This document shows positions 32,951 through 41,942 of a DNA stretch of 64,000 nucleotides, in pieces; the first letter of the stretch is position 1; the number at the start of each line of letters is the position of its first letter. This stretch comes from CAYFUT01 sp964346395 (lineage in GTDB: Bacteria; Bacillota; Halanaerobiia; Halobacteroidales; Halobacteroidaceae): positions 1-64,000 of the forward strand of contig CAYFUT010000004.1 of assembly GCA_964346395.1 (NCBI GenBank), read 5' to 3'. The notes under the pieces were generated by a model that was given only the letters and a program-made list of their open reading frames with translations, did no database searches and was not told the origin of the DNA. Position numbers and translations under genes: made by a program.

Positions 32951-34558
32951 CTAGCTTAATCTAGAATAAATAGAATCTATTTTCGCTTCCACATCTAAAT
33001 CTTCATCTTTAGTCTCAAAATAATCCACTACTGCCTGAATATCAGCTGCTAACTGCTGGTCATCAATCTGCTGCTTAAGCTGACGGCGAGAATTAGCCTT
33101 TATGCTGAGACCGTACTTCTCCTTAATCAACTGGTTAAACAACTCATAAATCTTTTCTTCCTCTGTTTCCTGCTCTAATTGGCGGTAGATTTTCGTCAGT
33201 TGGTTCTGCGAACTCTGCCAATAGCGGTAACCTGCAGCTCCTAAGCCGGTTATTAAGGCCAGAGCTAGAATACCAATTCCCAACCAGCGAGCCTGATTTT
33301 TTCTAACTCGTAAAGTATAATATTTTTCTCCTTCTTTTTCCGGTACAGTAATTTGAGAGACGGTTACTGTTTCCTGATCAGCTGAATTAGCCCCTGAATT
33401 TGGTTCTCCAGTAACTGTTAAAGTTTGCCCGCCCAGAGTAGCCGTTTCATACTCTTTAGTCTGCGGGTTAAAATAAGTTAGGTCTACATCCGGAATCTCT
33501 ATCTGGCCGCCAGACTGAAGAACAAAAATAATTTCAAATTCCTTTTCCGCTTGATAACTTCCATTTTTTATCTGCTCTCGGCTGTTCTTTTGGGTTTGAT
33601 AAACTTCAACCCCCGACAGATCCTGTTTTAAAATTTCTTCTAAGTTATCAAGATTACAGTTCCCCTCAGCAGTTACCGATAATGTAACTGAATCTCCGTA
33701 GTCCACACTAGTGTCCGAAAAACTACCAGTTACTTCTAAATCCCCCACTACTCCCGAAAAATCATCCGGCTGATTCTGTTTAGGTAGGGAAAGCACTTCA
33801 ATTTTCCGCGGCTCAGTAGTTAGTTTTTTAGCCGTAGTAGAACTGAAAAAGCCATCCCCACTACTTAAATTAGCCTGGAACTTATAAGCGGGGATTTCAA
33901 ACTGTCCGGTATCCATCGGAGTCAAAATTACCCGCCCTACTTTCTGCTTTAAATACTTTTCGCCATTAATCCGAACAATTTTTTGATCCCCTGGCTCCAG
34001 CTTATTGACCATAAAATTATCTATTTCTATATTTTCCAAAAAACCAGACTTTTCTACCTGATACCGAGAAAATAAAATATATTCTAAAACTGCTTTCTGG
34101 CCAAAATAAATCTCTTCTCGTGATAACTTAGTCTTAATAAATAAGTCTTTTGTCTGCTGCTTGGTTGTTTCTTCCGCCGCCTCTTTTCCCTCTCTAACTT
34201 TGATGGTCAATTGATTAGTAGTCTGCTGTTTACCTTGATACTCCACTACTCCCTGCAGGGGGAATTCTCCCGCAGACTTCGGGGTTATTTCATAATTATA
34301 CTTTTTGATTACAGTTTTTTCTCCATTAACTATCTTAATCTGCTGGGAAGTCCCTCGATAGGCAGACTGAAAATTACCAATCCCCTTGATTTTCTCCCGC
34401 TCTGCTCCCCGGGCATTAGTTACTACTAACTGTAAATAAGTGCTTTCTCCTTGCGCAATCTGAGTATCAGTAGCCGTCAACTTAAATTCAGGTTCTTGAG
34501 CACTTACTGTTCCTGTTACCAACATTATTAATACTAAAATTAGCCAACTGCGTTTCAT
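32951..34558 (-). CDS. BatD-like membrane protein (oxygen-tolerance family)
   Basis: A 535-residue protein with a signal peptide (residues 1-20, ends VSA), several beta-sandwich domains (FKLTATDTQIAQGESTYLQL; LTPMDTGQFEIPAYKF; VVGDLEVTGSFSDTSVDYGD), and one C-terminal membrane helix at about 425-446 with an 89-residue cytoplasmic helical tail. This is the BatD (oxygen tolerance) architecture. It follows a TPR protein and closes the MoxR-VWA operon. Function in that complex is unknown. GGAGGTG precedes ATG. Confidence 0.85.
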   Translation of the reverse strand: MKRSWLILVLIMLVTGTVSAQEPEFKLTATDTQIAQGESTYLQLVVTNARGAEREKIKGIGNFQSAYRGTSQQIKIVNGEKTVIKKYNYEITPKSAGEFPLQGVVEYQGKQQTTNQLTIKVREGKEAAEETTKQQTKDLFIKTKLSREEIYFGQKAVLEYILFSRYQVEKSGFLENIEIDNFMVNKLEPGDQKIVRINGEKYLKQKVGRVILTPMDTGQFEIPAYKFQANLSSGDGFFSSTTAKKLTTEPRKIEVLSLPKQNQPDDFSGVVGDLEVTGSFSDTSVDYGDSVTLSVTAEGNCNLDNLEEILKQDLSGVEVYQTQKNSREQIKNGSYQAEKEFEIIFVLQSGGQIEIPDVDLTYFNPQTKEYETATLGGQTLTVTGEPNSGANSADQETVTVSQITVPEKEGEKYYTLRVRKNQARWLGIGILALALITGLGAAGYRYWQSSQNQLTKIYRQLEQETEEEKIYELFNQLIKEKYGLSIKANSRRQLKQQIDDQQLAADIQAVVDYFETKDEDLDVEAKIDSIYSRLS

Positions 34559-34569
34559 TTTTTCACCTC

Positions 34570-35436
34570 CTACCAGTCCTGATCGTTATCTGGTTTACCC
34601 TGTTTAACTTTAAACTGCTGATTATTCTGCAAGCTGTCTTTCTCCTGCTGTTCTAAAGCCCGCAGTACCTGAAGGGCGTGTTTTAACTGCTGCTGTTTTT
34701 CTGGGGACTGCTGAGATTGCTGTTCTTGCGAAGACTGATTTTGCTGTTGCTGCTGATCTTCCTGCTGTTTATCACTTTGCTGACCAGCTTGCTGTTTACT
34801 ATCCTGACTGTTTTGCTCTTTCTCCTGTTGTTGGTTATTATCCTCTTGTTTATTTTGAGAGTTCTGCTGGTCATCATCTGAATTTTCTTTCTGCGACTCC
34901 TCTTTATTCTCCCGATTTTCTTCTTTATTCTGTTGATTATCTTGCCGGTCTTGCTGGGACTGATTCTGATCCTGCAATTTCTCTAGCTTTTTCTTAACGA
35001 ATTCATAATTAAATTTTAATTTTTCACTCCAGGGATCAGCTTTTATCCCCTGTTGATAAGTGTTAACAGCCTGTTGATAACTATTTATTTTAGCCGTTCG
35101 CTGTTTAGCCTGATTGCCCAACTTTGTATAAGCATTACCTAAATTTAGATACTTATTTTTATCATCCGGTAATTTCTGATACTCTTCAGCTGCTTTTTTA
35201 TACTGATGTAACCGATAATAACTATTAGCTAAATTATACCTTATTTTATTAATTTCATTTTCCTTCTGCGCTTCTTTTAACCCCTGTTGATAAGTTTCCA
35301 CTGCCTGTTGATAACTCTCCTGCTGATACTGTTGATTCCCCTGCCGAATCAAGTCAGATACCGAATCAGCCTGCTGACAGCCAACCAATAACAAACCCAT
35401 AACTAAACAGCAAAAAGTTGTTTTAAGCTGCTTCAT
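34570..35436 (-). CDS. TPR lipoprotein with long Gln/Asn-rich tail (BatC/BatE-like)
   Basis: A 288-residue lipoprotein: lipobox LLVGC at residues 16-20, then three or four TPR repeats at about residues 26-150 (YQQAVETYQQGLKEAQ, AAEEYQKLPDDKNKYLNLGN), then a segment of roughly 110 residues composed almost entirely of Q, N, E, D, S and K, then a helical end. In Bat operons the TPR member links VWA proteins. The polar tail is unusually long and low in complexity. Overlaps the VWA gene upstream by 14 nt. Confidence 0.8.
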   Translation of the reverse strand: MKQLKTTFCCLVMGLLLVGCQQADSVSDLIRQGNQQYQQESYQQAVETYQQGLKEAQKENEINKIRYNLANSYYRLHQYKKAAEEYQKLPDDKNKYLNLGNAYTKLGNQAKQRTAKINSYQQAVNTYQQGIKADPWSEKLKFNYEFVKKKLEKLQDQNQSQQDRQDNQQNKEENRENKEESQKENSDDDQQNSQNKQEDNNQQQEKEQNSQDSKQQAGQQSDKQQEDQQQQQNQSSQEQQSQQSPEKQQQLKHALQVLRALEQQEKDSLQNNQQFKVKQGKPDNDQDW

Positions 35437-36404
35437 AGTTACTCCTCCTTTCCGGCAGGAGATAACCAGCTAATAATAACAGTAGTCCCAAGCCTAAAAA
35501 GTACTGATAAATCTTCTTAAACTGCTTTACTTTTTCAGTGCCCAGTTTACCGCGCTGTAACTGCGACAAACTATCAATTAATTTATCTACTGCTTTACCA
35601 TCCAATTGTGCGTGGTAATAACTACCCTGACTCCCCCGAGCTATTCTCTGCAATACAGCAGGCTGCAGCCGAGAAGTTACTCGCTTTCCGGCTTTATTCT
35701 TCTTATAGCCGATCTTTTTACCCTGTTGATTATATTCAGGAACCAAACCACCTTGCTCAGTTCCTACTCCCACTGTATAAATTCGAGCATCAGTTATCTG
35801 CTGGGCAGTGTCTACGACTCCCGAATTATGGGTTTCTCCATCACTAAAAACAACAACTACCTGTTCTCCCTGAGCCGAACGGTCAAAAGAATCCCGGGCC
35901 AACTCCAGAGCAGCGCCGATATCAGTTCCACCTCCAGCAATCATTTCCGGCTCTATTACCTCTAAAAACATTTTTGCCAGCCGGTAATCACTCGTCAACG
36001 GCAGCTGGATATAAGCCCCAGAAGAAAAGGGAACCAAACCTATCCGATCACCGGAGAGCGAATTAATCAGCTGCTCAATGCTTTTTTTAGCTCGTTTTAG
36101 GCGATTAGGCTGTACATCTTCAACCCGCATACTTTTAGAAATATCAAGCAGTACATAAATATCTAGTCCTTCTTTTTCTACTTCTTTATAGCCCGTTAAT
36201 AACTGAGGACTAAGTAGCGCTACCACAATCAAACTCAAACCTAAGGTAATCAACAGCGGTTTAAGAATCCGCCGTTGATAATTAATAGTCAAGCCTAACT
36301 GATTTATAATCCGATCCCGCTTTCGATAAGCTAATATTAAAATTATTAATCCTACTAAGGGTACCAGAAAATAAACAGCATTGCTCAGCCGTCCAAAATC
36401 TAAT
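35423..36404 (-). CDS. BatB-like VWA-domain membrane protein (N-terminus lost in gap)
   Basis: At least 327 residues visible. Two N-terminal membrane helices, then a von Willebrand A domain with an intact metal site (LLDISKSM, TDIGAAL, VFSDGETHNSG) and a C-terminal helix. A helix rich in Leu follows (FLGLGLLLLLAGYLL). The start is within the 100-N gap that directly precedes the visible frame; little seems missing because the first membrane helix is already seen. It lies between the other VWA gene and the TPR gene. Confidence 0.85.
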
Positions 36405-36504
36405 NNNNNNNNNNNNNNNNNNNNNNNNNNNNNNNNNNNNNNNNNNNNNNNNNNNNNNNNNNNNNNNNNNNNNNNNNNNNNNNNNNNNNNNNNNNNNNNN
36501 NNNN
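36405..36504. other. Assembly gap (100 N) at the start of the BatB-like gene
   Basis: Run of exactly 100 N. It falls next to a repeated intergenic segment, which probably caused the break. Confidence 0.99.
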
Positions 36505-36557
36505 ACAAACTGATTTAAAGTTTAAACCAAAAAGTAATTGTAAATCAACCACTACAA

Positions 36558-36657
36558 CCACTGATTTTATGGTTTGCTCAGTCTCAACCTCAATCTTAAA
36601 CTCAATATTACTAATGCTCGATTTGAAAGTTCTAGATTGCTAAAACATGGTTTAATT
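36558..36657. repeat. Intergenic repeat, copy 1
   Basis: The last 80 nt (CTTAAACTCAATATTACTAA, then GCTCGATTTGAAAGTTCTAG and TTGCTAAAA) match copy 2 at 37805-37880 at roughly 80 percent by eye. A 27-nt part (36566-36592) matches 54492-54518 in reverse orientation with 4 differences. No coding potential. Confidence 0.65.
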
Positions 36658-37626
36658 TCACGGTATTTTAATAAATAAATAGCGGTCAAGGACAATACCA
36701 ACCACTACTAGCAAAAGTCCGGCTTTAATAAATCTAAAGGCTAGTTCTTTATATTCAAAGTAATTACTAGCTTCAAATTCAGTCGTTTCCAGCTTATCAA
36801 TCTGATCAAAAATATCACTTAAACTTTCTTCTTCCCTCGCCCGAAAATACTCGCCGCCAGTGGTTTCTGCTATCTCAGTTAACAACTCCTCATTTAAACC
36901 GCCCTTTACCCGCTGGTAGCGAGTTTCTCCCTGCACTTTACGGGGAATAATAGTCTTACTGCTGCCGATTCCGATAGTATAAACTTTAATGCCCATCTTT
37001 TTAGCTAACCGAGCCGCCGTTTCTGGATTCACCTGACCTACATTATTTTCTCCATCAGTTACTAAAATAATCACCTTCGACTCCGCTTCACTTTTTTTCA
37101 ATCTATTCACCGCCACTGAAACCCCCATCCCGATTGCCGTCCCTTCCTTACTTATGTCATCAGCAGTAAGCTTCTGCAGAGAACGGCGAACCATCCGGTG
37201 GTCAAGGGTCAGCGGCAGCTTAGTAAAGGCTGTACCAGAAAAAGCTACTAGTCCCAACCGATCATGCGGCCTGCCATCAATAAATTTAGTAATTACTTCT
37301 TTAGCTACTTCCAGCCGGTTAGGCTCAAAATCAACTGATTTCATACTGTCCGAAGCATCTAAAGCAAGCACAATATCTACTCCCGACTGCTGTACATTTC
37401 TCTGTTCTGCTCCTGACTGCGGACGAGCCAGTCCTATAAGCAGTAAACTTATCCCCAACAACAATACAAATTTTCCAATTTTATGTTTAATGGTTCCGCT
37501 AGCTCCCGACTGCTTAATCAACTGCACACTGGAGAACTTCAACTTTCCTTTATTTTTACCACTTAAAATTAAATAACTAACTACCGGTATTAATAACAAC
37601 CAGTACCAGTGTAAGAACCTAAACAC
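36658..37626 (-). CDS. BatA-like VWA-domain membrane protein
   Basis: A 322-residue protein with two N-terminal membrane helices, a von Willebrand A domain with complete metal-binding site (ALDASDSMKS near residue 89, KEGTAIGMGV, LVTDGENNVG) and a C-terminal helix (GLLLVVVGIVLDRYLF). Start chosen at GTG 37626, eight bases after AAAGGTGG; the longest frame starts ten codons earlier without any ribosome-binding site. Between the DUF4381-like and BatB-like genes. The flanking spacers carry copies of the same repeat. Confidence 0.85.
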   Translation of the reverse strand: MFRFLHWYWLLLIPVVSYLILSGKNKGKLKFSSVQLIKQSGASGTIKHKIGKFVLLLGISLLLIGLARPQSGAEQRNVQQSGVDIVLALDASDSMKSVDFEPNRLEVAKEVITKFIDGRPHDRLGLVAFSGTAFTKLPLTLDHRMVRRSLQKLTADDISKEGTAIGMGVSVAVNRLKKSEAESKVIILVTDGENNVGQVNPETAARLAKKMGIKVYTIGIGSSKTIIPRKVQGETRYQRVKGGLNEELLTEIAETTGGEYFRAREEESLSDIFDQIDKLETTEFEASNYFEYKELAFRFIKAGLLLVVVGIVLDRYLFIKIP

Positions 37627-37716
37627 TCCACTCACCACCTTTAATTTGACAGTCATCTACGTTTCAGCTTCAGCTGTTAGCTATGAATCATGAACTAAAC
37701 CTAAATAAATTTAAAC

Positions 37717-37900
37717 AAGCGTTAACTTAAGGTGCCTTCCGAAACAGTTTGTAGTTTAAACCCCCCCAGGTGAGATTGAACAAATCATTATAATTACTTG
37801 GTTTCCCAGGTTGCTCAACCTCTACATCAACCTTAAACTCAATATTAATAATGCTCTATTTAAAAGTTCTAACTTGCTAAAATTTAGGGTAAGTTAACGC
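37717..37900. repeat. Intergenic repeat, copy 2, bounded by inverted repeat
   Basis: GCGTTAACTTA near 37719 and TAAGTTAACGC near 37887 form an 11-bp inverted repeat around about 180 nt; the interior matches copy 1 at 36558-36657. This has the look of a small MITE-like element or a long hairpin, but no target-site duplication is certain. Confidence 0.55.
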
Positions 37901-37905
37901 CTAAG

Positions 37906-38712
37906 TTAAACTTGCTGGCCTTCCTCAGTCTCTTGTCGTTTGTCTTCAATCTGCTCCACTAAGCCAATAAGGTCTTCTCTTAACCTCTGTTTTTTTTCTC
38001 TTCCCGCCTGCTGCTGCGTATATTTATAAATTGCTGTTTCTTCCAGCCAATTCTTTAATTCAGTCCGATATTGACCCAGCACCTTTAACTTGCTTACTTC
38101 TGCTACTACTTCTCCCGCCGTCTTACCGGCTAACCGGCAGTCAAACTCTGCCTCTAAATATCTCTTTACAGCTAGTGTTAAGTGAGCTAAACAATTTTTT
38201 GTTTCTACATCAATTTCCTCGAGCTCCTGGTGAAACTGCTGATAAGGAGTCAAACCCTTTTTCCGCTTCTGCTTGATAAACTTCCAGCCCATAATTACTA
38301 CTCCGCCGGCAGCTACAACCGCCAGCTCATATAAGAAATAGTGGTAGGGAACAGAAAAATTCGGTTTTTTAATCCCTAGCTGACTGCTGTAAATTTGTTC
38401 TTGCTCCTTTTCCTCCAGAGTTGACTTAATATCTATTTTTATCTTTTTATTGGGCAGTTTAATCACCTTGGCTCCCGGTTCAAAATTCCTCACTGCCAAC
38501 CGATAACCGGTAGGCTGCTCCTCTAAATTAACAATTTCAAATTGTTGCTCTTTAAATTTCTGCTTAATTTCCGGAGCGGTTAATTCAGTATTCTCAATTT
38601 TTAATCTAATTATATCTCCTATATAAATGCTTCTTGTTTTAGCTAAGCCAATGCCACTTACCAACAATAAACAGATTAACAGGCCGATAGTAATTAATTG
38701 ATACTTCCTCAT
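37906..38712 (-). CDS. DUF4381-like membrane protein of the Bat operon
   Basis: A 268-residue protein with a signal peptide (residues 5-24), an exported beta domain (YIGDIIRLKIENTELTAPEI, NFEPGAKVIKL), one membrane helix around residue 128-146 (ELAVVAAGGVVIMGWKFI), and a cytoplasmic helical domain resembling DUF4381 (TPYQQFHQELEEID, LAVKRYLEAEFDCRLAGKTA). Its position between DUF58 and VWA genes agrees with this family. Overlaps the DUF58 gene by 4 nt. Confidence 0.7.
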   Translation of the reverse strand: MRKYQLITIGLLICLLLVSGIGLAKTRSIYIGDIIRLKIENTELTAPEIKQKFKEQQFEIVNLEEQPTGYRLAVRNFEPGAKVIKLPNKKIKIDIKSTLEEKEQEQIYSSQLGIKKPNFSVPYHYFLYELAVVAAGGVVIMGWKFIKQKRKKGLTPYQQFHQELEEIDVETKNCLAHLTLAVKRYLEAEFDCRLAGKTAGEVVAEVSKLKVLGQYRTELKNWLEETAIYKYTQQQAGREKKQRLREDLIGLVEQIEDKRQETEEGQQV

Positions 38713-39530
38713 CGTTTCCTTCTCCTTTTAAAAAACTGCTGTAAAGGAATCACAAAATCTTCATCAGTATCAATTTCAATCAAATTACGCTGAGGTAAAT
38801 CAAATTGTAAAGTTAAAGCAAGTTCGTCCTGCAAATTATCAACTACTACCGATTCACCGGTTTCTAAATCTTCAAATTCAAAGATAGCTCCCGCCGGTAG
38901 CTTTTCTTCTCCCCGGTCAACAACCCTAATTAAGACCAAATCATGTTTCTGCGCTGTCACTTTTAATTCCTGTTCATATCCGTCAGCTAAAAAATCAGAA
39001 ATCAAAAATACAATACTCTGCTTAGCCTCTAATTTATTAAACTGCTGCAGAGCAGTTTTAATATCAGTTCCCTTCTTCTTTGGTTGAAAGGTCAAAATTT
39101 CTTCAATGATAGATAATACATGTCTTTTCCCTTCCCGCGAAGGAATGATCTCTTCCACCTGTTCTGTAAATAAAATACTGCCTACCCGATCATTATTCTT
39201 CACCGCCGAAAAAGCCAGAGTAGCTCCTATTTCAGCAATCATCTCTTTTTTCTGCCCGAAATTAGTCGACTGCGACATATCAATTAATAGAAACATATTT
39301 AGCTCTCGTTCTTCCCGATACTGCTTCACATACGGTTCACTCTGGCGGGCAGTTACATTCCAATCTATATTCCGAACATCATCGCCGGGATAATACTGCC
39401 TGATATCTTCAAATTCAATTCCCCGCCCCTTAAAACTGGACTTATATTCCCCAGAAAAAATTTCATCGACAAGTTTATTTGATTTGATTTCTATCTCCCG
39501 GATCTTGCTAATTATATCATCGGAGACCAC
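38709..39530 (-). CDS. DUF58 VWA-like protein
   Basis: A 273-residue cytoplasmic protein. The DUF58 signature FKGRGIEFEDIRQYYPGDDVRNIDWNVTAR is split here as FKGRGIEFEDIRQ and YYPGDDVRNIDWNVTAR (residues about 35-65), followed by LLIDMSQSTNFG, a VWA-type metal site. Such proteins are partners of MoxR ATPases. Start GTG with GGGAGGG six bases upstream. Confidence 0.9.
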   Translation of the reverse strand: MVSDDIISKIREIEIKSNKLVDEIFSGEYKSSFKGRGIEFEDIRQYYPGDDVRNIDWNVTARQSEPYVKQYREERELNMFLLIDMSQSTNFGQKKEMIAEIGATLAFSAVKNNDRVGSILFTEQVEEIIPSREGKRHVLSIIEEILTFQPKKKGTDIKTALQQFNKLEAKQSIVFLISDFLADGYEQELKVTAQKHDLVLIRVVDRGEEKLPAGAIFEFEDLETGESVVVDNLQDELALTLQFDLPQRNLIEIDTDEDFVIPLQQFFKRRRKR

Positions 39531-39583
39531 CTTTTTCCCTCCCTTTTTTTAAGTTGACAGTGGATACGGTTTCTGTGACTTTC

Positions 39584-39613
39584 ATAGCCAGGGTCGGTTT
39601 CTACCCTGGCTAT
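39584..39613. promoter_or_regulatory. Intercistronic hairpin between moxR and the DUF58 gene
   Basis: Perfect 11-bp stem ATAGCCAGGGT / ACCCTGGCTAT with an 8-nt loop but no T-run on the minus strand. More likely an mRNA processing or stability element than a terminator. Confidence 0.55.
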
Positions 39614-39694
39614 ACAAAAAAGCAAAAACTAATTTGCTTTTTATTTGATTTTTAACTATAAACTGTACACTGTAAACTGCCAACTTTCAATTCT

Positions 39695-40669
39695 CTACGG
39701 CAGTTCTACTTTCTCCAAAATATCATAAATAATATCTTCCTGAGTAATGCCTTCCGCTTCTGCTTCGTAACTGAGCAGAATTCTATGGCGGAGCACATCG
39801 TAAACCAGTTCTTTAATATCATCAGGAATTACATGCTTGCGCCCCTCCAGCAGAGCACGTCCTTTAGCTGCTAAAATTAAATTGATTGAGGCCCGCGGAG
39901 AGGCACCGCAGGAAATATATTCTGAATCTTCACGCGTACTAAAAATAATATTCAACACATAGTCCTTTAAATTGTCATCTATGTAAATATCCTGTACTAT
40001 TTCCCTTAGCTTAAAAATATCTTCAGGAGTCAGTACCTGCTGTAAATCAAATTTCTCTAAATCTCGTTCAGTAGTTGTAAACCGATCTACAATCTGCCGT
40101 TCTTCCGCTTTGCTGGGATAATCAACATCTAGCTTAAGCATAAACCGATCCTGCTGAGCCTCCGGTAGCGGATATGTCCCCTGCTGTTCTAATGGATTCT
40201 GCGTGGCCAACACCAAAAAAGGTTTGTCCAGGTTATAAGTCTGGTCGCCAATCGTCACCTGTTTTTCCTGCATAGCCTCCAGTAAAGCCGACTGCACTTT
40301 TGCCGGCGCTCGATTGATCTCATCGGCCAAAATCAAATTGCTGAAAATAGGTCCTTGTTCCGTGGTAAATTCTCCTGTATGCTGGTTATAAATTTCAGTT
40401 CCCAGAATATCAGCCGGCAGTAAATCCGGCGTAAACTGTAAGCGGTTATAATCAATTCCCAACACTTGAGCTGTAATATTAGCCGTTAGTGATTTAGCCA
40501 GTCCCGGTACTCCTTCCAGCAGAATGTGGCCGCCAGTAAATAGCCCAATTAATACCCGATCAATCATATACTCCTGCCCGATAATCACTTGGCCAATTTC
40601 ACTTTTTATCTCGTCAATTACTTCCCTTGTTTCTACAGCGCTGATTCCTAACTCATCACCTACTTCCAT
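39695..40669 (-). CDS. MoxR family AAA+ ATPase
   Basis: A 324-residue AAA+ chaperone-type ATPase. Walker A is LLEGVPGLAKSLTANI (about residue 46-60), Walker B LILADEINRAPAK, sensor ATQNPLEQQGTYPLPEAQ, and the arginine-rich C-terminal helix RHRILLSYEAEAEG. It presumably acts on the VWA proteins encoded next. Start at ATG 40669 with AAAGGGGG seven bases upstream. First gene of the Bat operon. Confidence 0.93.
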   Translation of the reverse strand: MEVGDELGISAVETREVIDEIKSEIGQVIIGQEYMIDRVLIGLFTGGHILLEGVPGLAKSLTANITAQVLGIDYNRLQFTPDLLPADILGTEIYNQHTGEFTTEQGPIFSNLILADEINRAPAKVQSALLEAMQEKQVTIGDQTYNLDKPFLVLATQNPLEQQGTYPLPEAQQDRFMLKLDVDYPSKAEERQIVDRFTTTERDLEKFDLQQVLTPEDIFKLREIVQDIYIDDNLKDYVLNIIFSTREDSEYISCGASPRASINLILAAKGRALLEGRKHVIPDDIKELVYDVLRHRILLSYEAEAEGITQEDIIYDILEKVELP

Positions 40670-40728
40670 AGCATAGCCCCCTTTAATTAATAACACAAGT
40701 TATTAATTACATAAAATTACATATTATC

Positions 40729-40756
40729 ATTATACCATATTTTCTATCACTATCAA
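40729..40756 (-). promoter_or_regulatory. Promoter of the moxR/Bat operon
   Basis: Minus strand TTGATA (40756-40751), 16-nt spacer, TATAAT (40734-40729) with TGG in front, an extended consensus -10. About 60 nt upstream of the moxR start. Confidence 0.75.
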
Positions 40757-40845
40757 CTTTAGTGTAACAAATAGATTTGATGAAATTATGACGACTTAAA
40801 AAAACAAATTAAACTGATGGTCTAGTTTAGCCTCCAGAATGAGAT

Positions 40846-40881
40846 AATAAAAACTGTGGAAACTTAATAGCCTCCACAGTT
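40846..40881 (-). terminator. Rho-independent terminator of the pilus-like operon
   Basis: Stem AACTGTGGA / TCCACAGTT (9 bp) followed on the minus strand by TTTTTATTAT. Eleven bases after the last gene. Confidence 0.85.
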
Positions 40882-40891
40882 AATTACAAGA

Positions 40892-41452
40892 CTAATTTTC
40901 ATAAATTTTAATTTTTGATTTTAAACGATATAATTGTTTGTCTTTTTTTAAAATAACCGTATCCCCATCTATTTCTATTACCTGATAATCATTAATTACT
41001 TCTCCTTTTTCTAGAATATAACTTTCTTCTTGATTGGCCACGATAATTAATTTCTGCCCTTCATTTTTCACTATTCCGCGCAGATAAAAGTTCAAAGACG
41101 CCGGTTTGATTTCTTTAGCCTGACGGCTTGCCTCTTCTCCTGATGTTTCCCTTTCCTCAGGCTGATTTCTTGCTTTTTCCTTCCCTTTCTTTCTCTGAGA
41201 ATAATTAAATTTTGCTTGTTCCTGCCGACCAGTTAAGAAGGGAGTCTCCCGGTTCACTTTCTCCCCCTCATATAAATCATCAGTATTAAAGTCCCGGGCC
41301 AACTGCTTCTGCCCTTTAACTTTTAATTTCTGTCTGGATTCTAACTCTAGTTCCGGCTTGGATTTAACTATCTCCTGTCCATTAAATAGCCATAGATTAG
41401 CTCCTACCCCAATAATAAGCAAGCCCAAGGATAAGACTAGTATCCGCTTCAT
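40892..41452 (-). CDS. PulC/PilP-like pilus assembly protein
   Basis: A 186-residue protein with an N-terminal membrane anchor (residues 4-22), a charged flexible region, and a C-terminal beta domain (LRGIVKNEGQKLIIVANQEES, YILEKGEVINDYQVIEIDGD) typical of the GspC/PilP homology region that couples the inner-membrane platform to the secretin. It follows PilO-, PilN- and PilM-like genes, the usual order. No secretin gene follows. Confidence 0.75.
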   Translation of the reverse strand: MKRILVLSLGLLIIGVGANLWLFNGQEIVKSKPELELESRQKLKVKGQKQLARDFNTDDLYEGEKVNRETPFLTGRQEQAKFNYSQRKKGKEKARNQPEERETSGEEASRQAKEIKPASLNFYLRGIVKNEGQKLIIVANQEESYILEKGEVINDYQVIEIDGDTVILKKDKQLYRLKSKIKIYEN

Positions 41453-41456
41453 TCTA

Positions 41457-41942
41457 TCAACTACTTTTCGCCAGCGTATACAGGCTTAACTTCAAAACAG
41501 CAGTCAATTCATCTTCATTAACTGCTAGCTGCATAGTTTTTACTTCAATTATCCAGTCCAACTGCTTTAATTGGTGCAAAAAAGAAACTAATTGTGGATA
41601 TCTACCGCTGATCTTAACTGCTACCGGCCATTCTACTGCCTGCTCGTGCCGGCGGTTGGCCCGGGGAGCTAAATTGTTAATTTCTAAGTTAAGCTCACTT
41701 ATTATTTGCTCTAAGGCAGTCAAAAACTCTGCTTGTACTTTATCACTTTCCGACCGATTATAATTTATTCCCTTCAACTGCTGCTCCCGCAGCTCAATCG
41801 TCTGCTGTAAAGTAGATAACCTCTGCTGCTGCAAGTTCAACTTCTGCTTAAGAACCCACCACTGTTTAGCCTTATAACCAACAGTCAGGACTCCTGCTAT
41901 GCTCAGAACTACTACTATTAACTTTTTTTGATTAGCCTTCAT
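41457..41942 (-). CDS. pilO: PilO-like pilus assembly protein
   Basis: A 161-residue bitopic membrane protein: N-terminal helix at residues 7-25, a coiled-coil (LQQQRLSTLQQTIELREQQL), and a ferredoxin-like periplasmic domain (WPVAVKISGRYPQLVSFLHQ). Matches PilO/GspM architecture. Start at ATG 41942, seven bases after GGAGG. Overlaps the pilN-like gene. Confidence 0.8.
   Translation of the reverse strand: MKANQKKLIVVVLSIAGVLTVGYKAKQWWVLKQKLNLQQQRLSTLQQTIELREQQLKGINYNRSESDKVQAEFLTALEQIISELNLEINNLAPRANRRHEQAVEWPVAVKISGRYPQLVSFLHQLKQLDWIIEVKTMQLAVNEDELTAVLKLSLYTLAKSS

Noticed and set aside
36405..36508. Start of the BatB-like gene at 36508
   Set aside because: That start would translate the N run; the true start is hidden in the gap.
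37657..37905. Riboswitch in the spacer upstream of the BatA-like gene
   Set aside because: The spacer is intergenic within an operon and the structure is explained better by a repeat with inverted ends.
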